A DNA stretch of 64,000 bases from Taudactylus pleione (GCA_031769625.1 JAUIMM010000115.1:17438501-17502500); one strand, 5' to 3'. Shown: positions 20,056-32,064, numbered from the stretch's first letter. Notes: a model not told the origin generated them from the letters alone. Program-made: numbers and translations.

Positions 20056-20215
20056 ACTACAACACCTTATCACACTGCACAATATCTTGATCTGGCCAAT
20101 AGACTACCTTATTTCTGGTTCCCGCTGGTAGAATGCCTTATCGCCGTATACAATTTTGCACTGTTCAATATGTGGACCTTACTAATTTTGTGCTCCTTCT
20201 GTATTTGTTTTCTAG

Positions 20216-20319
20216 TGGGATCTAGTTTGCGACTCATCTTGGAAAGTGCATATAGCCAAGTTCTCCCTGGTCGTTGGATTAATATTTGGATACTTGATAA
20301 CAGGATGTATTGCTGACTG
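20216..20319 (+). CDS. SLC22A23: SLC22A23 internal exon (104 bp)
   Basis: The exon is preceded by a pyrimidine-rich tract ending in TAG and followed by GTAAGA. It translates from its first base as WDLVCDSSWKVHIAKF and ends in GLIFGYLITGCIAD plus two bases of a Trp codon. This is the start of the membrane core of an SLC22 (organic ion transporter-like) major-facilitator protein: the conserved WDLVC motif, a transmembrane helix, and the start of the loop 2-3 signature. A 104-bp phase-0-start exon is the usual second coding exon in the SLC22 family. From memory the residues match SLC22A23 best; SLC22A17 is the closest alternative. SLC22A23 is an orphan transporter-like membrane protein with no settled substrate. 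The usual Arg after Ala-Asp in the signature is Trp here, as I recall it is in SLC22A23 of other vertebrates. No stop or frameshift is seen. Confidence 0.9.
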
Positions 20320-20578
20320 GTAAGATTTTAATCTTATGAGATATTTATTTAAGTAGTTATGTTTTATTAGTGTAATGTTACATTCTCCAACCTGCAAAGC
20401 ATGTAGTATTCTGAAAAAGGTCAGGACACTCATTTTCTAACTATGGCACCTGATTGTTTGCAGTTAAAGTTCATTTTTTGTTTTCAGACTTTACAGGTAG
20501 TGATTTTGTTTGCTTGTGACCAAAGCCCAAAACTTGAAGATGACTATTCATTATAAATGTCATCACGATAAAGGATAT

Positions 20579-20753
20579 TGGGGCAGATGTATGAAGCTCT
20601 GGAAAGTGATAAAGTGGAGAGTGATAAACGACCAACCAATCAGCTCCTGTCATATTTCAAACACAACCTGTAACATGACAGTTAGGAGCTGCTGTGGCTG
20701 GTCGTTTATCACTCTCCACTTCATCACTTTCCAGAGCTTAATACATCCAACCC
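20579..20753. mobile_element. CAATCAG-type palindromic MITE (family D)
   Basis: The arms GAAGCTCTGGAAAGTGATAA and the inverse from 20730-20745 pair; the core has ACCAACCAATCAGCTCC. It lies in the short intron, 260 bp after the 104-bp exon. Confidence 0.75.
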
Positions 20754-20907
20754 AGTCTCATTGTAATCTAGTTTTCACATCCATCCATGCATGCATACAT
20801 ATAGTTATAAAGCTCTATTTACTCCTGGGTCATCTTATGCTCTGTCAGGTGGAACACATGATCTGCACTAACATACTATATTATGGAGAGTCAGAACTCT
20901 AGACAAA

Positions 20908-21360
20908 GGGCCTGATTTAGAGATGTATGCTAACGCAATCGCAGTGTGAGTTTGCACGGAACGTAGCTGCGAAAATATGCTAATGTTTCCAAAGCTTCCC
21001 CAAGCGTAGGGACACTCACTGCGTCCTTCTCATATCTGACCGACGTTGCGCACTAGCTGTAAACATCGGTAACATCGATGTTGATCGGGCAACCATGCTG
21101 TATATGCTGTAAGTGTGACCTGTCTCAGCGTCTCTCCTGACATGCATAGAAGTTTCATGCTGTGAAGGAGATCGCAGTAGCTAATTTATGCACATCCATG
21201 AAACAGCGTTTAAATGGTCAGACACGCCTGTGCCTAGCCCCGCTACCTCCCCAATACTAACTACCTGTCACTCGCTTTGCGAATGATTCCTCTATGCGAG
21301 CGTAATGGCAAAACAATAGCTGCACGTGTTCAGCATTGCGTACATCTCTGAATCAGGCCC
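20908..21360. mobile_element. GGGCCTGAT-type MITE (family F)
   Basis: The ends GGGCCTGATTTAGAGATGTA and the inverse of TACATCTCTGAATCAGGCCC are inverted repeats, flanked by AAA on both sides as a possible 3-bp duplication. The body is 453 bp. Related copies are at 32291, 47848, 49901 and 62974. Confidence 0.75.
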
Positions 21361-21489
21361 AAAATATGTCCACATGGACTTGCAGCATACTGTACCTCAA
21401 AGCCAAGCAGCCTCCAAAATGCAATAAAGTAAAGCGTTATAGAGAAAATATTCGTGCAACACCATTTTCTGTTGTAAAAAGACCCTAGA

Positions 21490-22345
21490 GGCTAAGGGCT
21501 CTATTTATTATCATTATTTTTACTATCATTATTTTTACACCCTTTTCACATTATTTTCGTTTCACCTAAAGTTACTACAGGGCAATTGGAGTAGAATTCG
21601 TAAAATTCTACTCCAACCCCTAAGTATCACTTATTTTTAGTAAGCAGATCGCATTTCCCATAATTGTAATGGGAAATGCGATCTGTGTGCAAGTTACTAA
21701 ACATAAATTGTGAAAAAAATACCTGGGGAGGCCCTGTGATAATAACATCACCTGGAGGTGGCGTTATCCAGGGTCTCCCCCGGTTTCCGGACTCCTGCTC
21801 CGCTCTGCCATGCAGAGCAGAGCCTGGAACTGGCCCCAGTGATCAGCTGTGTGGTCTAAACAGACCACATGCTGATGCACTGCAAAAGAAAAAAAAAATT
21901 GTAAAAAAAAAAAAATTAACTTACCTGAGTTTGGGGCTCCTGTGATGTCTTCCCCTCCGGTCAGCTGGTCTCCCATACTGCACTGCGGCCCAGGCATCAG
22001 GTGACCGGGTACCAGTGCAGTATGGGATGTCAGCTGACCGGAGCCATGGAGGACATCACCGGAGCCTGGATCATGCAGGTAAGTGCAATCAAGGGAGGGG
22101 GGGTCGCGGGAGGGGAGGGGGGGGTCCGCGATCGCAAGAGGCGGGGCTTAGCACCTGAGGGGCTTAGCGTCGGGGGGGGTAGCAGCGGCGGGCGGTCACT
22201 TGTCACGGTATTTTTTGCGAAAATATCATTATAAGGCTGCGGAGGGGATTCACAGGGACAGAGCTTTATTGCGAGGGATTTTTAGTAAATTCCTGTGATA
22301 TTGCCTGAATTCGCAATGCAAATTCAGTCGGTAATATCACACTAC
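21490..22345. repeat. Composite palindromic repeat with strong hairpins
   Basis: A run of hairpins starts at GGGCTCTATTTATTATC. GGAGTAGAATT is inverted at 21588-21615, and AGATCGCATTTCCCAT pairs perfectly with its inverse at 21645-21684. G+C-rich palindromes with CAGCTGACCGG follow around 21960-22060. It is probably a non-autonomous transposon, but its ends are not certain. Confidence 0.5.
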
Positions 22346-24040
22346 AATCTGCATTCCCAACAACCACTGTGTCAGTAGCACTGCTGCAAAGCATAGTTAT
22401 TGTGTCTGCTGCATGTGCTATCTGCAGACTGCACAGTACTTCAATGTGAGGCTACTGTATGTGGTAATTTTCTCTCTATCCCTGGGAAGGTCATAATCAC
22501 TACCCTGTTTGACCTTGACGTTGTCCTAGACAGTCTTAACATGAAATAGTTTTCCATCTTTTTGCTGCCTGGAGAGTAAGAGAAGCAAGACTGCAGTTAT
22601 TCCCCACTACGCATGTACAGTATTCATCTGGTTACTAAGCAACCAGAAAATCACTCTGCTGAGGAAATACGCAGGATTCAGCAAGAACACAATATCATTT
22701 AAGTTAGGAATGCAAATAATCACTTTAGATTTCTAAAGAATGCTTAAAGGAACAGTCACATTTAATAATGTACAAACATTGCCCTAGAACAAACTGATTG
22801 CAGGTTCTTTACTAAGAAACGGATAATTGAATTCAAAATTGTAACTTCAAACATTGTAATTGTATAGAAGGACAAAATGAACATAATGGGAGGCTAAGAC
22901 TACTTTTCACTTGTAATGGCATTGCCAGATTGTTATATGTGGCTTTTTTTTTTTTTACAGTATATCCTTTGCAGTAATGCATCATGTAGGCAGCCTTAAA
23001 CTTGTAATAAATATGGAGCTCTCTTCAAGACTGATAACTTGCGATTTATAGTCCAGTGACTAACACCAAATGTTACTTTTGAGCTCTGGTAATTGTTGTA
23101 GCTATAATGTTTCTGCTCTCGCTTGGGGGCTCTTGCCTGTAGCCTTGTGGAACTAATAAGTGACTTTTGGCTGGCATTGCTGTTAGAGGAAAATGTCAAG
23201 AAAGCATAATAGTATGCTACTTCAATATTTCCCAATGTGACCCCTTGGTGGCCATGTTGATGCAGGTACATAGTGTTCATTAGAAAGTACTTGTGCATAA
23301 TACCATGTTCTGATTGGCATGGGCCACTCACATGCACAGTTGGTGCAGTTACAGTAATGGTTATCAAGGATGTTTATGTTCTAACCTCACCATTGCTTAT
23401 GTACTACCACTTCTGCATGGGAATCTCAGAATGGAAGTGGGCAGCGTTACAGAGGTTGCGTTACCACAGGACAACTGCACATCTAAGCAAACCTATTAAT
23501 TGTCATCATTATGATGCCACTGGCTGTTGTGTTCTTCATACTGGCCGGAACATTCTCCAAAGTTGTGTCTGAAAAGTGCCTAAACGGGGGCGGAGCCCCA
23601 CCCCCCAAGAAAAGACAAATGCAAAGAAGTATGCATCTAAATGAAGTAGATTACCAATCATCATCTTTGCATAATTTTAGGTCCATTGTCATTTGCATCT
23701 CCTTAATGACGACATCCGGACATATAACAGCGGTCCCTATTCTGCCGTTCTATTCCCCTTACAGCTTTCATTCCGTATTCTGATTTTAAACATATGTAGG
23801 AAATTAGTGCTGAGAATGGATTTGGAGGGATCATAATTTCAGAATTTGGAGCTTATTAATAATTATCAGGGGTACACCTTTAAATATAGTAACCAATTGG
23901 GCAATAGTGTCCTTATATATTAAAAATAATTGCATATTAGTAGTGTTGTTAACTCTGATACATAATATCCACCACTTCTAATGGCCACAAGTGGGCACTT
24001 CCATTCTTTCATTAAAACAAACCAACAAACCAGCAAGCAA
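22346..24040. other. Intronic DNA with no recognised feature
   Basis: No coding exon or repeat termini were recognised. Minus- and plus-strand ORFs of up to 123 codons here show no family resemblance. Confidence 0.45.
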
Positions 24041-24371
24041 ACAAACGCATAAAACGTTTGCGATGCATTCTGGTGCTTCGCATCCTTAGGTAACCTTCAG
24101 GTGACGTTACCCAATAGAGGCCTATGGGCTTCTTATAGCGACGCTCCTGACTGGGAGGGATCCCATCAGATCCCTCCCATGAGCCCCCGCGGCCTTCTGC
24201 GCATGCGCAGAAGGACTTCTGGGTGTAAAACCCGGAAGTCCCTCTGCCCGGCAGCATCGCAAAGAACAGCTTTTATCGGGAGAGCTGTCCTTTGCGAAAT
24301 TCTTGGTACATACCACGGTAATGAACCGCAGTGTGTACCCGAAGTCAGGGGGATGTACATCCCACTCCCTG
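24041..24371. mobile_element. Family C MITE fragment
   Basis: Contains GAGGCCTATGGGCTTCTTAT, GCGCATGCGCAGAAGG, CCGGAAGTCCCT and the GGGAGAGCTGTCCTTTGCGA block shared with 11.8, 29.3 and 49.5 kb. The left edge is diffuse and the right end runs into the next repeat. Confidence 0.6.
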
Positions 24372-24606
24372 GGTATGATATCCCGGCGGCGACCATTCTG
24401 ATGATCACAATACCGACAGCAGAATCCCACCAGTCAAAATCCCAACAAATGTTAGAGTATTCTAACCCTAACCAACCCCTACCGCAGCCTAATGCTAACC
24501 CTAATACTCATCGTCTGGATTGGTCGGTATTTAGAGTCTGGATTCTGCTGCTGGTATTGTGACCATCAGTATGGTCACTGCCGGGATCCTGACTACATCC
24601 CTACCA
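24372..24606. mobile_element. CCCTAA-bearing repeat (family G)
   Basis: The left part GGTATGATATCCCGGCGG and right part CTGCCGGGATCCTGACTACA are partly inverted. Between them lie AACCCTAACC and CTAACCCTAA. Similar structure is seen at 1, 51392, 55700 and 56864. Confidence 0.6.
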
Positions 24607-25318
24607 TAATACTATTGCTACTATACAATAATCAGTCTGTATAGTGTAACTATTATGACTTGTAAAGTGTCAGTATTGTCCACTCACTGCGGAAGGCTAT
24701 TTGTTCTTTTGTAGTACTGCCAACCTAACTTCTATGGAGTAATGCTACAGCTGGACATCCGTGTCATTGGTCCATATTACAGGAGTGGCTGTATTAGTCA
24801 TTTTATTGAGGAATGTGAGCAACACGGGGTTAATGTTTAGATCTCACTAAAGTGAAGGGTTCCATTCACACAGTTCTAATTGCTTTGAAGAAAAGCACCA
24901 CTGCAAATTAGTTTATGTATACTCAGGCTAGACACCCAAGAGCCAGGTAGCCAATACATCTGAGAATTACCGGTAGCGCCTAACATTTGGAAGTCATTTC
25001 TGTGAGGCCACATCTTCCCTGCTACTTAAAAGATCTTGCCGGCCCCTAGATTTGATTGCTGGCTCCTGAATTGTATATTATTTTGTTTACCCATCTTTAT
25101 TGATGTAAGGAATGAAATTATTATACTTTGTCTACAAGAAGGTTTTTATACCTCTGAAAGATACTTTAGCGATAGGAATTTGAAGTAAATTCTGTTATAA
25201 CCTTTTTCTACATTTCATATTTTCCTTGTGAAATGCTAATTTGTTTTCCTTGCTGCTAAATGTCCAGTGTATATGAGCACTATCAAGTCATGATGAATTA
25301 TTTCTCACTGTCTCCTAG
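24607..25318. other. Intronic DNA upstream of the 155-bp exon
   Basis: No repeat boundary was recognised. Only the pyrimidine tract and TAG acceptor directly before 25319 are functional signals I can support. Confidence 0.5.
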
Positions 25319-25473
25319 GATCGGCCGACGTCTTGTGCTGCTGTTTTCTGTAGTTTTCAATTTGATTTTTGGACTTACTGTGGCGCTTTCAGTGAATGTG
25401 ACAATGTTCAGCACACTCAGGTTTTTTGAAGGATTCTGCCTTGCTGGGATATTCCTCTGTTTGTATGCACTAC
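25319..25473 (+). CDS. SLC22A23: SLC22A23 internal exon (155 bp)
   Basis: The acceptor TCTCCTAG precedes the exon and GTGAGT follows it. Joined to the 104-bp exon, the split Trp codon is restored and the frame continues as I-G-R-R, then LVLLFSVVFNLIFGLTVALS, then a segment ending in YAL plus one base of Arg. The Gly-Arg-Arg completes the major-facilitator loop 2-3 signature, and the rest spans about two hydrophobic helices, including NVTMFSTLRFFEGFCLAG, which is strongly typical of SLC22A23. The 155-bp length matches the usual third coding exon of SLC22 genes. The following exon (expected to begin in an Arg-Ile-Glu-Leu-Cys-Pro-Pro-Gly type loop) was searched for by eye and not found in the remaining 38 kb, so the next intron probably runs past the window end. 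A MITE lies only about 90 bp after the donor site. Confidence 0.9.
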
Positions 25474-25564
25474 GTGAGTACTTCTCCCCTCTGTTGCCAT
25501 TTTCAATGCACTTTTCTGTTATTGCTGTATTTGAAGGTACTGTTTGTGTAAATGTAAGGAATTA

Positions 25565-25742
25565 GGGGTAGACTTACTAAGAAGGAGTTTGTCAAAGCCG
25601 ATGGATTTAGGAATTAGACAATAGAAATTAATGCTATACAAGCATGCTTCAGCATTTATTTCTAATTCCGTTCTAAAAACTATCTATTAAAGCACCAATG
25701 ATCGGTGGCTTTGACAAACTGCTCCTTAGTACATCTACACCC
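25565..25742. mobile_element. Palindromic MITE near the splice donor
   Basis: GGGGTAGACTTACTAAG and GTTTGTCAAAGCC on the left are inverted on the right (GGCTTTGACAAAC, CTTAGTACATCTACACCC). It is flanked by TTA and ATA and starts about 90 bp after the donor of the 155-bp exon. Confidence 0.7.
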
Positions 25743-25994
25743 ATAAAGGCCCATTTATTATTTATCGCATTTGCAATGTGAACTGGGCACAATATTAGCA
25801 GGAGGTCCCCGCAGGGACAGGGGCTCCTAAAGTAGCCCATCCCTGTGATGTGCTGGGAATGAAGTGACCACGCCAGTGGTCTCTTCACTCATGTGCCGGG
25901 GATCCTGCAGATGTGTGGTCTACAGACCACTCGTGTGCTGCGGCTATTGCCGGGAAATGGTTCCTATGGCTGTGTTCCATAATTGGCTGTGGGG

Positions 25995-26296
25995 CAGGGG
26001 CGTATTTATAATGGGTGCACCCATATTTTTACTACCACTCCGGAGTCCCATACCGGCGCCGGTGTCAACGCTGTAAAATTGCTTGGAAAATGGCCGCTGT
26101 GGCCATTTTTCCGGGGTTTTACGCATGCGCAGTATGGAAGACACCGGGAAAAGAGCGAAGCAGCCAGCGCATGCGCTGTAGGCTCTGGGCTCAAACTGGT
26201 GTGCTGCGCTCAGTACGCTGCTGGCTGCCGGAGAGACTGGAAGGTGCCCCGGGCAGAGACTGCACACGGGCCCCCTCCTCTCTTGAAACGCCCCTG
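25995..26296. mobile_element. hAT-like element, perfect 8-bp TSD
   Basis: The ends CAGGGGCGTATTTATAA and the inverse CAGGGGCGTTTCAAGA are flanked by the perfect 8-bp repeat CTGTGGGG (25987-25994, 26297-26304). It is 302 bp and non-coding; ORFs across it are chance frames. Confidence 0.85.
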
Positions 26297-26304
26297 CTGT
26301 GGGG

Positions 26305-27750
26305 ACACGTATGGAGCTATATTTGTCCAGTGGGAACCTTTGGAAAGGAAGATATGCTTGTTCAAAATTCTATTCCTATCTGGTAAATGTATGAGTGCTA
26401 CGTTTGAGAGTTCATATTATATTGAAATTCCAGAATCTCTGCCAGGCTACCAAATACAACAGCTGGTGACTGGCTATCTAATGCTGCATGAAGTGGATGA
26501 GACTTTGTTTTGACAAGCCCGTGCGGTAGATGCTGATTGGCCAGAGCGCATCCTGCGGGATCCTTGCTTTGTTTTGTCATTCCACTGTCATTGTGCGCGA
26601 TACACTTAGGTGTGTGACACACAGTTTGAGAAGCACTGATATAAGAAGCATATGGTTTGTAATTACGATTGGGGGAGGGGGGCACTGTGAATGTTTAATT
26701 TCTTGACTATTTTTATCATATTTAACACAAGTAATAGTCCTTCGTCAAAGAATCATTGCTTTATTGGATTATTATTTTTTTATATGGCAAAATTCTTCAG
26801 GTATGTTTTTAGATTCGGCATTTTGATATTTTTTTTTTTACTGTTTCGTTTTCTGAGCCTTATTCTTTTTTTCTGTCAATGATTGTGTGTTGTTTGCAGG
26901 GGCAGATGTCCATAATCTCCATTTAGACTGCTTTTATATGCTGGGTAATTAGGAAAACTTACTTTGCTAGCCAGAGAATAACAAGGAAATCCCGTTTTGT
27001 ATGTTTGCATATAACAATATTTGTAAACTGTCAGTACAAGATTACTAAGTTAAATAGGCCAAACTCCATTATTCGTCTGCCAGCTCTGTGCAAAGGAAAT
27101 GAAATGTTCTATATTTCATTGCACTTAATGTCCATGTTTCCTGTAAAGATTTATCAGTGAAGTGTATCCTATTGCTTTTAGAGCACTGTAAGGACAGTAA
27201 AGGAGAATGTGGTAAAATAGATTATGAAAGGAAAGCATGACCTGAGATCCTAAGCATAAACACAAGACTGATGGGCAGGAAACCATTTTCCTAGCTACAA
27301 ATCTTTTAAAATACAGCTGTCATACAGCCGTCCTTCCAATTCTCCTCAGGGAAAAGCCCAGAGAGAAGATACAGCTGACCATTTACAGGACAGGGCCAGG
27401 CTCTTTACATCCTTAGGCCCCTTCCCCATAGAGGCAACATGCCGCTATTCACAGGTCCGTGAGGAGCGGGCGAGGTTGGCGTCGTATTAGCCCCGTCTTT
27501 TCCCTACACATTCGCGATTCCTGGTGATTATCTCCCCATCTCACCCTCTTCACTAGGGAGTATGCAGGATGCAAGAGTTCTAACCACTATTCCCGGGGTG
27601 CGAGGGACTTCCGGGTGAGTGTGTAAGTATGATTAAAACATTGAATAGATAGACATTTAGGCTGAACTTTGCCATTTCATTTATTCTTGTATGTAAATAA
27701 GTCAATACAGAAATATTTGTTTCTCTAGGTAAAAATGAGTATATGCATTT
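26305..27750. other. Intronic DNA with no recognised feature
   Basis: A/T-rich with long T runs near 26820-26870. No exon or repeat boundary was recognised. Confidence 0.45.
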
Positions 27751-27751
27751 G

Positions 27752-27920
27752 AGGAGAGATGTATCAAAAATTCTAAAGACAAGTGGAGATGTCGCCCATA
27801 GCAACCAATCCGCTTCTAGCTAACATTTCTCTTGTACATTTTATAAAATGATAGGTACAATCTGATTGGTTACTATGAGCAACTTCTCACTTGTCCTCTT
27901 TAGAATGTTTGCTATATCTT
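27752..27920. mobile_element. CAATCAG-type palindromic MITE, diverged (family D)
   Basis: AGCAACCAATCCGC and ATCTGATTGGTTACTATG form the inner arms, and the outer arms ATTCTAAAGACAAGTGGAGA are inverted near 27885-27905. Confidence 0.6.
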
Positions 27921-28974
27921 AACCCTGCTCTTTTCTTGACCAGGTATAAACTATGTATGTTATTCCTAAACTTCCTATGATAATTAAAATAATAAAATAT
28001 ATGCAAATTTAATGTAATTTCTACACTTTTGAATTTTAAAAGTTTTTATTCCTTATTTTTGAGTTGACTATTTTATGGACTGTACCAAGTTGACTTACCT
28101 ATTCATTCCCTAGACACTAGTGACAATACTTAGGCATCAGGTACAAAGTTCCTTAAGCCTAAGTTATGTCATTAGGATCATAACTAGTGATGGGCGACTG
28201 GTACCGCCATCCTGAGTGCAGAGCCTAGGGTGCGTCACCATCGTTCCCTAGCAGTACCAGCATTTGCCTTGCAGGGTGCCTGGAAAGTCACCCTGTAGCT
28301 TAGAAAGCCACCTAGATTGTCTGTCTGGTCGCTGCCGAAGAGCCATCTGGAACGTCCATAGGATGCTTAACTTCTTCCTTGTGGCTCAACATGACATCAT
28401 TATGTCACATATTCAGTAGCGGCTCCAGCACAGGGCAGAATATCACCCTGCTCTGGCCCTTTTTCTCAAGCACTTTGATAGTTTGTATATTGGTCCAGTC
28501 CACAATGACACTGCCTCCACTGCAATTTGAAAAAATAGGGCATGTGCAGAAGAGAGCATAGACTGTTTGTGTGAGCTCCTATGCGGTGCCATCTTCCTGA
28601 ATGCATCACTAGAAAGTCGGTGTCTCGGGAGATGCATAGGGGGCCGGCACACCATGCGGGAGGCACATTGTTTGGACCCGTGTGTACTGCCCACCCTGCA
28701 CCCATGATAGATATTCCACTGATCATTCATATTGATGATGCTAAATGTTTTCAAATGGTAGTAATTTTCATTGGGACTTTATTGTACCTTCAGATTTATA
28801 CTGTTTATTTTTTTATCCCCTTCTTTTCTTTTTAACTGTTTTTTTCTGCATTGAAATTATTCCATTGAGCGAGTAACATTGAAAATAAAATCAGCTTTTA
28901 TTTGTACATATCTCAGCCTTCCATAATCCCACAAAAGAGTAAATACAGTTTATAGTAAGCAAATAAACTTCCAC
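27921..28974. other. Intronic DNA with no recognised feature
   Basis: No gene. Short minus-strand ORFs at 28443-28754 show no family resemblance. Confidence 0.45.
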
Positions 28975-29248
28975 ATAGACTGTAAGCTCTCATGAGCAGG
29001 GCCCTCTTCCCTTATATGCTTTTCCTTCCCTTGCTTCTACCACCATATCCTCCCCACCTTTGGGTTCTGCCACCCTGCTACCTATTTGAGCTTTATGACA
29101 ATGTTTATAAACAGTGTCCATGTTCTGCAATGTTCTGTACTGTATGTCACCTTCGTTCCTGTGCTTTCTTGTTCATACTGTTTGTCTTTGTCTGGTGCTG
29201 CGGGCCCCTTGTGGCACCATATAAATAAAGGGTGATGATGATGATAGT
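28975..29248 (+). mobile_element. LINE 3' tail (copy 2, diverged)
   Basis: GTAAGCTCTCATGAGCAGGG, then TTGTGGCACCATATAAATAA and a GATGATGATGATG tail correspond to the 3' end of the LINE at 30975. The copy is 5'-truncated. Confidence 0.65.
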
Positions 29249-29323
29249 ATGATTCTACCATAAATACATTTGTAGACATGAAATGGTAAGCACGATCAGT
29301 GTTTGATAAATGTAATTGACTAA

Positions 29324-29831
29324 GGCCGGGATGTACTAAAGGAAAAATGCTGTAAAAACCCTGTTTTCGGGGTTTTTACTGCATTTTTCATATGTACTAA
29401 GACTCAGCGGCCCGATTTTCGATGCAGAGGGTAAACCCTGTAGAAGCCTATGGGCTTCTTATCGCATCCTGCTCCCGGCGCTTCGCCGTCGCCCTGCACC
29501 AGCCCTCACTCACCTTAGCCTCCTGCATGCTGGCCCGTGCTCCTCCTGGGTCCCCCACCTCCTTCTCTTCCTATTCTTCGTTCGTTTGCAGGGAGGAGGA
29601 GAAGGAGGCCGGGACTTCCTGCAGAGGTCACCAACAGGAAGCTCCCGGGGCTAGGAGGGGGAGGAGACACACGGAGACCCCCTCACCCGGCGTCGGCAGG
29701 TCCGTAAAGGGCAGCTCTTATCGCAAGAGCTGTCCATTGCGATACTAGTCGCATATGTTAGTACATATGTGATTTAGTAATTTTGCGGTGACTGGCGGGA
29801 TGTACACCGCAAGGTTAAGTACATCCCGGCC
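29324..29831. mobile_element. Complete family C MITE, TAA TSD
   Basis: The ends GGCCGGGATGTACTAA and the inverse of GTACATCCCGGCC are flanked by TAA at 29321-29323 and 29832-29834. An inner hairpin (CAGCTCTTATCGCAAGAGCTG) sits near the right end. At 508 bp it is the best full-length copy of the family in the window. Confidence 0.82.
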
Positions 29832-30384
29832 TAAATGTTTCTCACATGATAAATGCATTATGCTATATTTACAGGAAAGGAAGATTACCCTGAAATCTAA
29901 TGTCATTTACAGCTCATGTACAATGAAATGTTGTAAAATAAAATATTGTCATGGTCTCAGCTGTTCTCATGAGTTGCAGCTGACTACATGCACTTTTCCA
30001 GGCTCAGACGGCAGCAAAATGCCAGACGGGCTTGTTTACATCATGAATAATGTACACTTGTGGGCCATCGATTTCTAAAGTCATGGGTAATTATATGTTT
30101 TCATTTTTTAGCATTGGTAAAGGTTATCCACAGGCAAGTTACACTGCATCTGATCTTTTATGATCTATACCTCTTTATTTCAGGCTTATTATTCAACACT
30201 GGGATTTACTAGGCATGAAAACATAGATGTTTATCTGGAAAAAAATTATGCAACTGTGTCCTGTTACAGCTCTGTTTTTAATATTTACATATGTGTAAAT
30301 AATTTACAATAGAATGTCTTGTCACTTGTCCTTCCAAGGGTTATGGGACAGAAAACTTTCATGCAGATGTTGAAATAGAAGCTA

Positions 30385-30595
30385 AGTTGACTTGTCAAAT
30401 ATCAACATACATAATGTCAACATCGCCAAAGTGTCGACATAGCATTTTGCAGCTATTTTAACCCTAACCCGCAGCCTAACCCTAATGCTACATGGACTGT
30501 CAACGTTCACAATGTTGATCTTATGCTCATATCGACATTATAATCCATGTCAACATTTAGGTCCTGTTGACCTATTGACTACATAATAACTACAT
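30385..30595. repeat. CCCTAA-bearing palindromic repeat
   Basis: TGTCAACATCGCC and similar TGTTGAC/GTCAACA blocks are inverted around a centre holding TTAACCCTAACCCG and CTAACCCTAATGC. Confidence 0.5.
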
Positions 30596-30689
30596 ACCCT
30601 TCCAAGTACATGTGCCAAAAAGCTGCAGCTGTAGCTATGTCTAAATTAATATAAGAAGTTATAAATTCAGTTATTCCTCATACAGACTG

Positions 30690-30930
30690 TTAAGCTGGGT
30701 ACACACCTTTCCGATCCGTGGCTGATCATGTTAAACGCTCTCGATAAGCTGAGCTGTGTTTCCCAAGCGTGACCCCCTGTCAGCTGCCTGTAGCCGTGTT
30801 CTCGCTGTGCTAGACATAGCTCAGCGTGTACGGGCTTCTATGGGATCGCGAGGTCAGGCCATAAGATGCGACCCCCCCGTAATCGGCTGATGCTTCTGCA
30901 ATAATTCCGCATACAAACCTATAAAATCAG
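30690..30930. mobile_element. Family B MITE, left part
   Basis: Begins TTAAGCTGGGTACACACCTT and continues with TCCGATCCGTGGC. No matching right end was found before the LINE begins. Confidence 0.45.
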
Positions 30931-30974
30931 TATCCTACTTCCCAGACTGTTTACCATAGTATATGGGTAGATTA

Positions 30975-32064
30975 ACATGCTAAACATGCATTTTCTTAAA
31001 CTTAATATGTCTAAGACTGAGCTGATCATCTCCACACTCTCTCGAATAACCTCACTTCCCATTACTTCTTTATCAGTTGATGGCACAATTATATCCTCTA
31101 GCCCCAAAGTGCGCTGTCTTGGAGTTATTCTGGACTCTTCCCTCTCCTTCAAACCACACATGCAGTTCTTCTCACAGTCCTGACATTTCCATCTCAAAAA
31201 TATTTCCAAGATCAGACCCTTTCTCACCCAGGATGCTACTAAAACCCTTATCCACTCACTTGTCATCTCTAGATTGGACTACTATAACCTCCTCCTATCT
31301 GGCCTCCCCGACTCCCACCTCCCTTCACTCGTATCTGTCCTCGATTCTTCTGCGCGGCTCAACTTCCTCTCCAAACATTCTACATCTGCCTCCCCTCTCC
31401 TACAAGCCCTCCACTGGCTCTCCTTCCCCACAGAACACAATTCAAGGTTCTTACACTCGCCTACATAGCCCTCACCCATTTACATCTCTGATCTCCTCTT
31501 CCTTCACACTCCCATCTTCCCTCTTCGCTCAACAAATGTACGCCGCCTCTCATGCCAACTGATTACTTCCTCCTCCTGCCTCCCAAGATTTTGCCCGTGC
31601 TGCTTTCCACCTTTGGAACTCTCTCCCTCTCCCTATCAGACTCTCCACCTCTCTATGAATCTTCAAACGGGCTCTCAAGACCCACTACTTCATCAAAGCC
31701 TTCCAGCTCTGATCCTAACCTGCTGCTAAATGCTCCTTCCTCCCTGTCTACACCATCTATGTCATGCCTGTTTGTCTGCCCCTCCCCATTAGAATGTAAG
31801 CTCTCACGAGCAGGGCCTTCTACCCTCTTGTGTTGCTCCTTACTTATGCCTTCATCTACTCCTCACGCCCCACTTGAGCATCTATGACTAGGTTGCTTAT
31901 GCCCTGATGCTTATTTGAGTGTTATGGTCGCTAATGCACCAATGTATATAAACCGTGTCCTTTTTCCTGCATTGTATTGTACTGTAAGTCACTGGTATCT
32001 TGTTCACTTATTTATGTACTTTATAAGGTGCTGTGGAACACTTGTGGCGCCATATAGCGTATAA
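30975..32064 (+). mobile_element. 5'-truncated L2/CR1-type LINE
   Basis: Piecewise translation gives the C-terminal part of a non-LTR reverse transcriptase: LKLNMSKTELI, VRCLGVILDSSLSFKPHM, ISKIRPFLTQ, SRLDYYNLLLSGLPDSHLP and ALHWLSFP. These are typical of the end of RT and the following region in L2/CR1-clade elements. Stops and shifts occur (for example near 31183 and 31468). The 3' untranslated part has GTTTGTCTGCCCCTCCCC and GTAAGCTCTCACGAGCAGGG, ending in GGCGCCATAT and an ATAATAATAA tail. Two further tails of the family lie at 11421 and 28975. Confidence 0.8.

Larger units (their letters stand above)
20320..25318 (+). other. SLC22A23 intron between the two exons
   Basis: This 4,999-bp GT-AG intron separates the two exons and is phase 2 (it splits the Trp codon after two bases). 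It is filled with MITEs (20.6, 20.9, 21.5, 24.0 and 24.4 kb) and otherwise A/T-rich sequence with no coding signal. Confidence 0.85.

Noticed and set aside
24101..24562. 153-codon open frame
   Set aside because: It spans two different repeat families and includes CCCTAA repeats; a chance frame.
25983..26513. 176-codon open frame
   Set aside because: It covers a hAT-like non-autonomous element with perfect TSD and has no recognisable domain or splice context.
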